Shown in pieces: positions 63,210 through 64,000 of a stretch of 64,000 nucleotides of DNA. Position numbers and translations under genes: made by a program. Position 1 is the stretch's first letter, and each line of letters opens with the position of its first letter. Source of the DNA: Prorocentrum cordatum (lineage: Eukaryota; Sar; Dinophyceae; Prorocentrales; Prorocentraceae); NCBI GenBank assembly GCA_963575745.1, contig CAUYUJ010014360.1, forward strand, positions 379,528 through 443,527, in the 5' to 3' direction. The notes under the pieces were generated by a model. It saw only the letters and a list, made by a program, of their open reading frames with translations, searched no databases and was not told the origin of the DNA.

Positions 63210-64000
63210 GTCCCGTTCTGGGGCGTTAGGCATCCCTGTGTTTTCACGCTTGCCCCGCTCTGGGGCGTTGGGAAGCAATGTGTTTTCACGCTTGTTCCGC
63301 TCTGGGGCGTCAGGAACCCTTGTGGTTTCACTCTTGTCCCTCTCTGGGGCGTTCGGAACCAATGTGTTTTCACGCTTGTCCCGCCAAGGGGCGTTGAACA
63401 TGTACTTGCTTGTCATGCTTGTCCCGCCATGGTGCGTTAGGAGCCCACGTGTTTTCACGCTTGTCCCGCTCTGGGGCGTTAGGAACCCTTGTGTGTTTTC
63501 ACGCTTGTCCCGCTCTGGAGCGTTAGAAACCAACGTGTTTCACGCTTGCCCCGCTCGGAAGCGTTACGAACGCACGTGTTCTCACGCTTGTCCCGCTCTG
63601 GGGCGTTAGGGACCCACGTGTTTTCATTCTTGTCCCGCCCTGGGGCGTTAGAGACCCACTTTTCATGCTTGTCCCGCTGTAGGGCGTTAAGAACCCAAAT
63701 GTTTTCACGCTTGTCTTGCCCTGGGGCGTTCGGAACCCTCGTGTGTTTAAGCTTGTCCTGCCTCTGGGGCAATCAGAACCAATGTGGGGCGACAAAAAGC
63801 GTACCTGTGTTCACACATGTCCCGCTCTGGGGCGTTTGGAATCCATATGTTTTTATGCTTGTCCCGCTCTGGGGCGTTAGGAGCCCACGTGTTTTCACGC
63901 GTGTCCCGCTCTGGAGCGTTAGGAACCCATGTGTTGTCACGCTTGTCCTGCCAAGGGGCGTTCGGAACCCACGTGATGTCACGCTTGTCCCGCTCTGAGG
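63210..64000. repeat. 42-bp minisatellite running off the window
   Basis: TCTGGGGCGTTAGGAACCCA and TGTTTTCACGCTTGTCCCGC alternate; GGGCGTT starts at 63221, 63262, 63304, 63347 and onward to the end. Because 42 is divisible by three, several frames stay open and give 14-residue repeat peptides (minus: PERDKRENT). Indels break every frame, so coding is not supported. Confidence 0.97.

Noticed and set aside
63210-64000. Possible repeat protein with 14-residue PERDKRENT units
   Set aside because: Every frame is broken by indels within the window, and both strands are equally open; best treated as a 42-bp minisatellite.

Overview
This is nuclear DNA of a dinoflagellate. The decisive evidence is two exact copies, both on the minus strand, of the 22-nt dinoflagellate trans-spliced leader (8974-8995 and 37451-37472). 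The high GC content, dense micro- and minisatellites, terminal-inverted-repeat elements and low gene density fit. The GC richness is compatible with a Prorocentrum-like genome rather than a Symbiodinium-like one, but the species cannot be read from the sequence.

Only one gene is convincingly intact: a 646-codon intronless minus-strand ORF (6979-8919). It encodes a type II membrane protein with a signal anchor, a stem of six 18-residue Ala-rich repeats, a Ser/Thr linker and a C-terminal glycosyltransferase-like domain. A complete spliced leader lies 54 nt upstream of its ATG, so it is best explained as a mature mRNA copied back into the genome. The second recognisable protein is a decayed minus-strand Helitron fragment (39344-41522): tandem Cys-rich fingers followed by the Cys-rich N-terminal block of Helitron replicase/helicase proteins, interrupted by frameshifts and truncated by a satellite.

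Layout. 1-9 kb: unannotatable GC-rich DNA, TIR elements, microsatellites and the retrogene. 9.4-10.4 kb: a minisatellite. 11.1-14.5 kb: a 1.6-kb tandem duplication. 15-28 kb: sparse DNA with dispersed repeat families, including a MULE-like element with a 9-bp target duplication (21195-21352) and a nested TIR element (26601-26917). 28.5-32.8 kb: an 83-bp satellite, then TCC, CTCATAGGG, TTG and CGACCCACC arrays. 33-39 kb: little recognisable; the second spliced leader at 37.45 kb. 39.3-41.5 kb: the Helitron relic. 42-46 kb: 366-, 62-, 303-, 92- and 176-bp tandem arrays. 46-55 kb: segmental duplications built around the motif GGATGTCTCGAGCGA, plus 89- and 180-bp satellites. 55.6-56.5 kb: a strict 131-bp satellite. 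57-64 kb: mixed repeats, ending inside a 42-bp minisatellite that runs off the window.

No operon, CRISPR array, tRNA or rRNA was found. Many open frames are by-products of triplet repeats and high GC. The window is chiefly a record of transposition, mRNA retroposition and tandem amplification.
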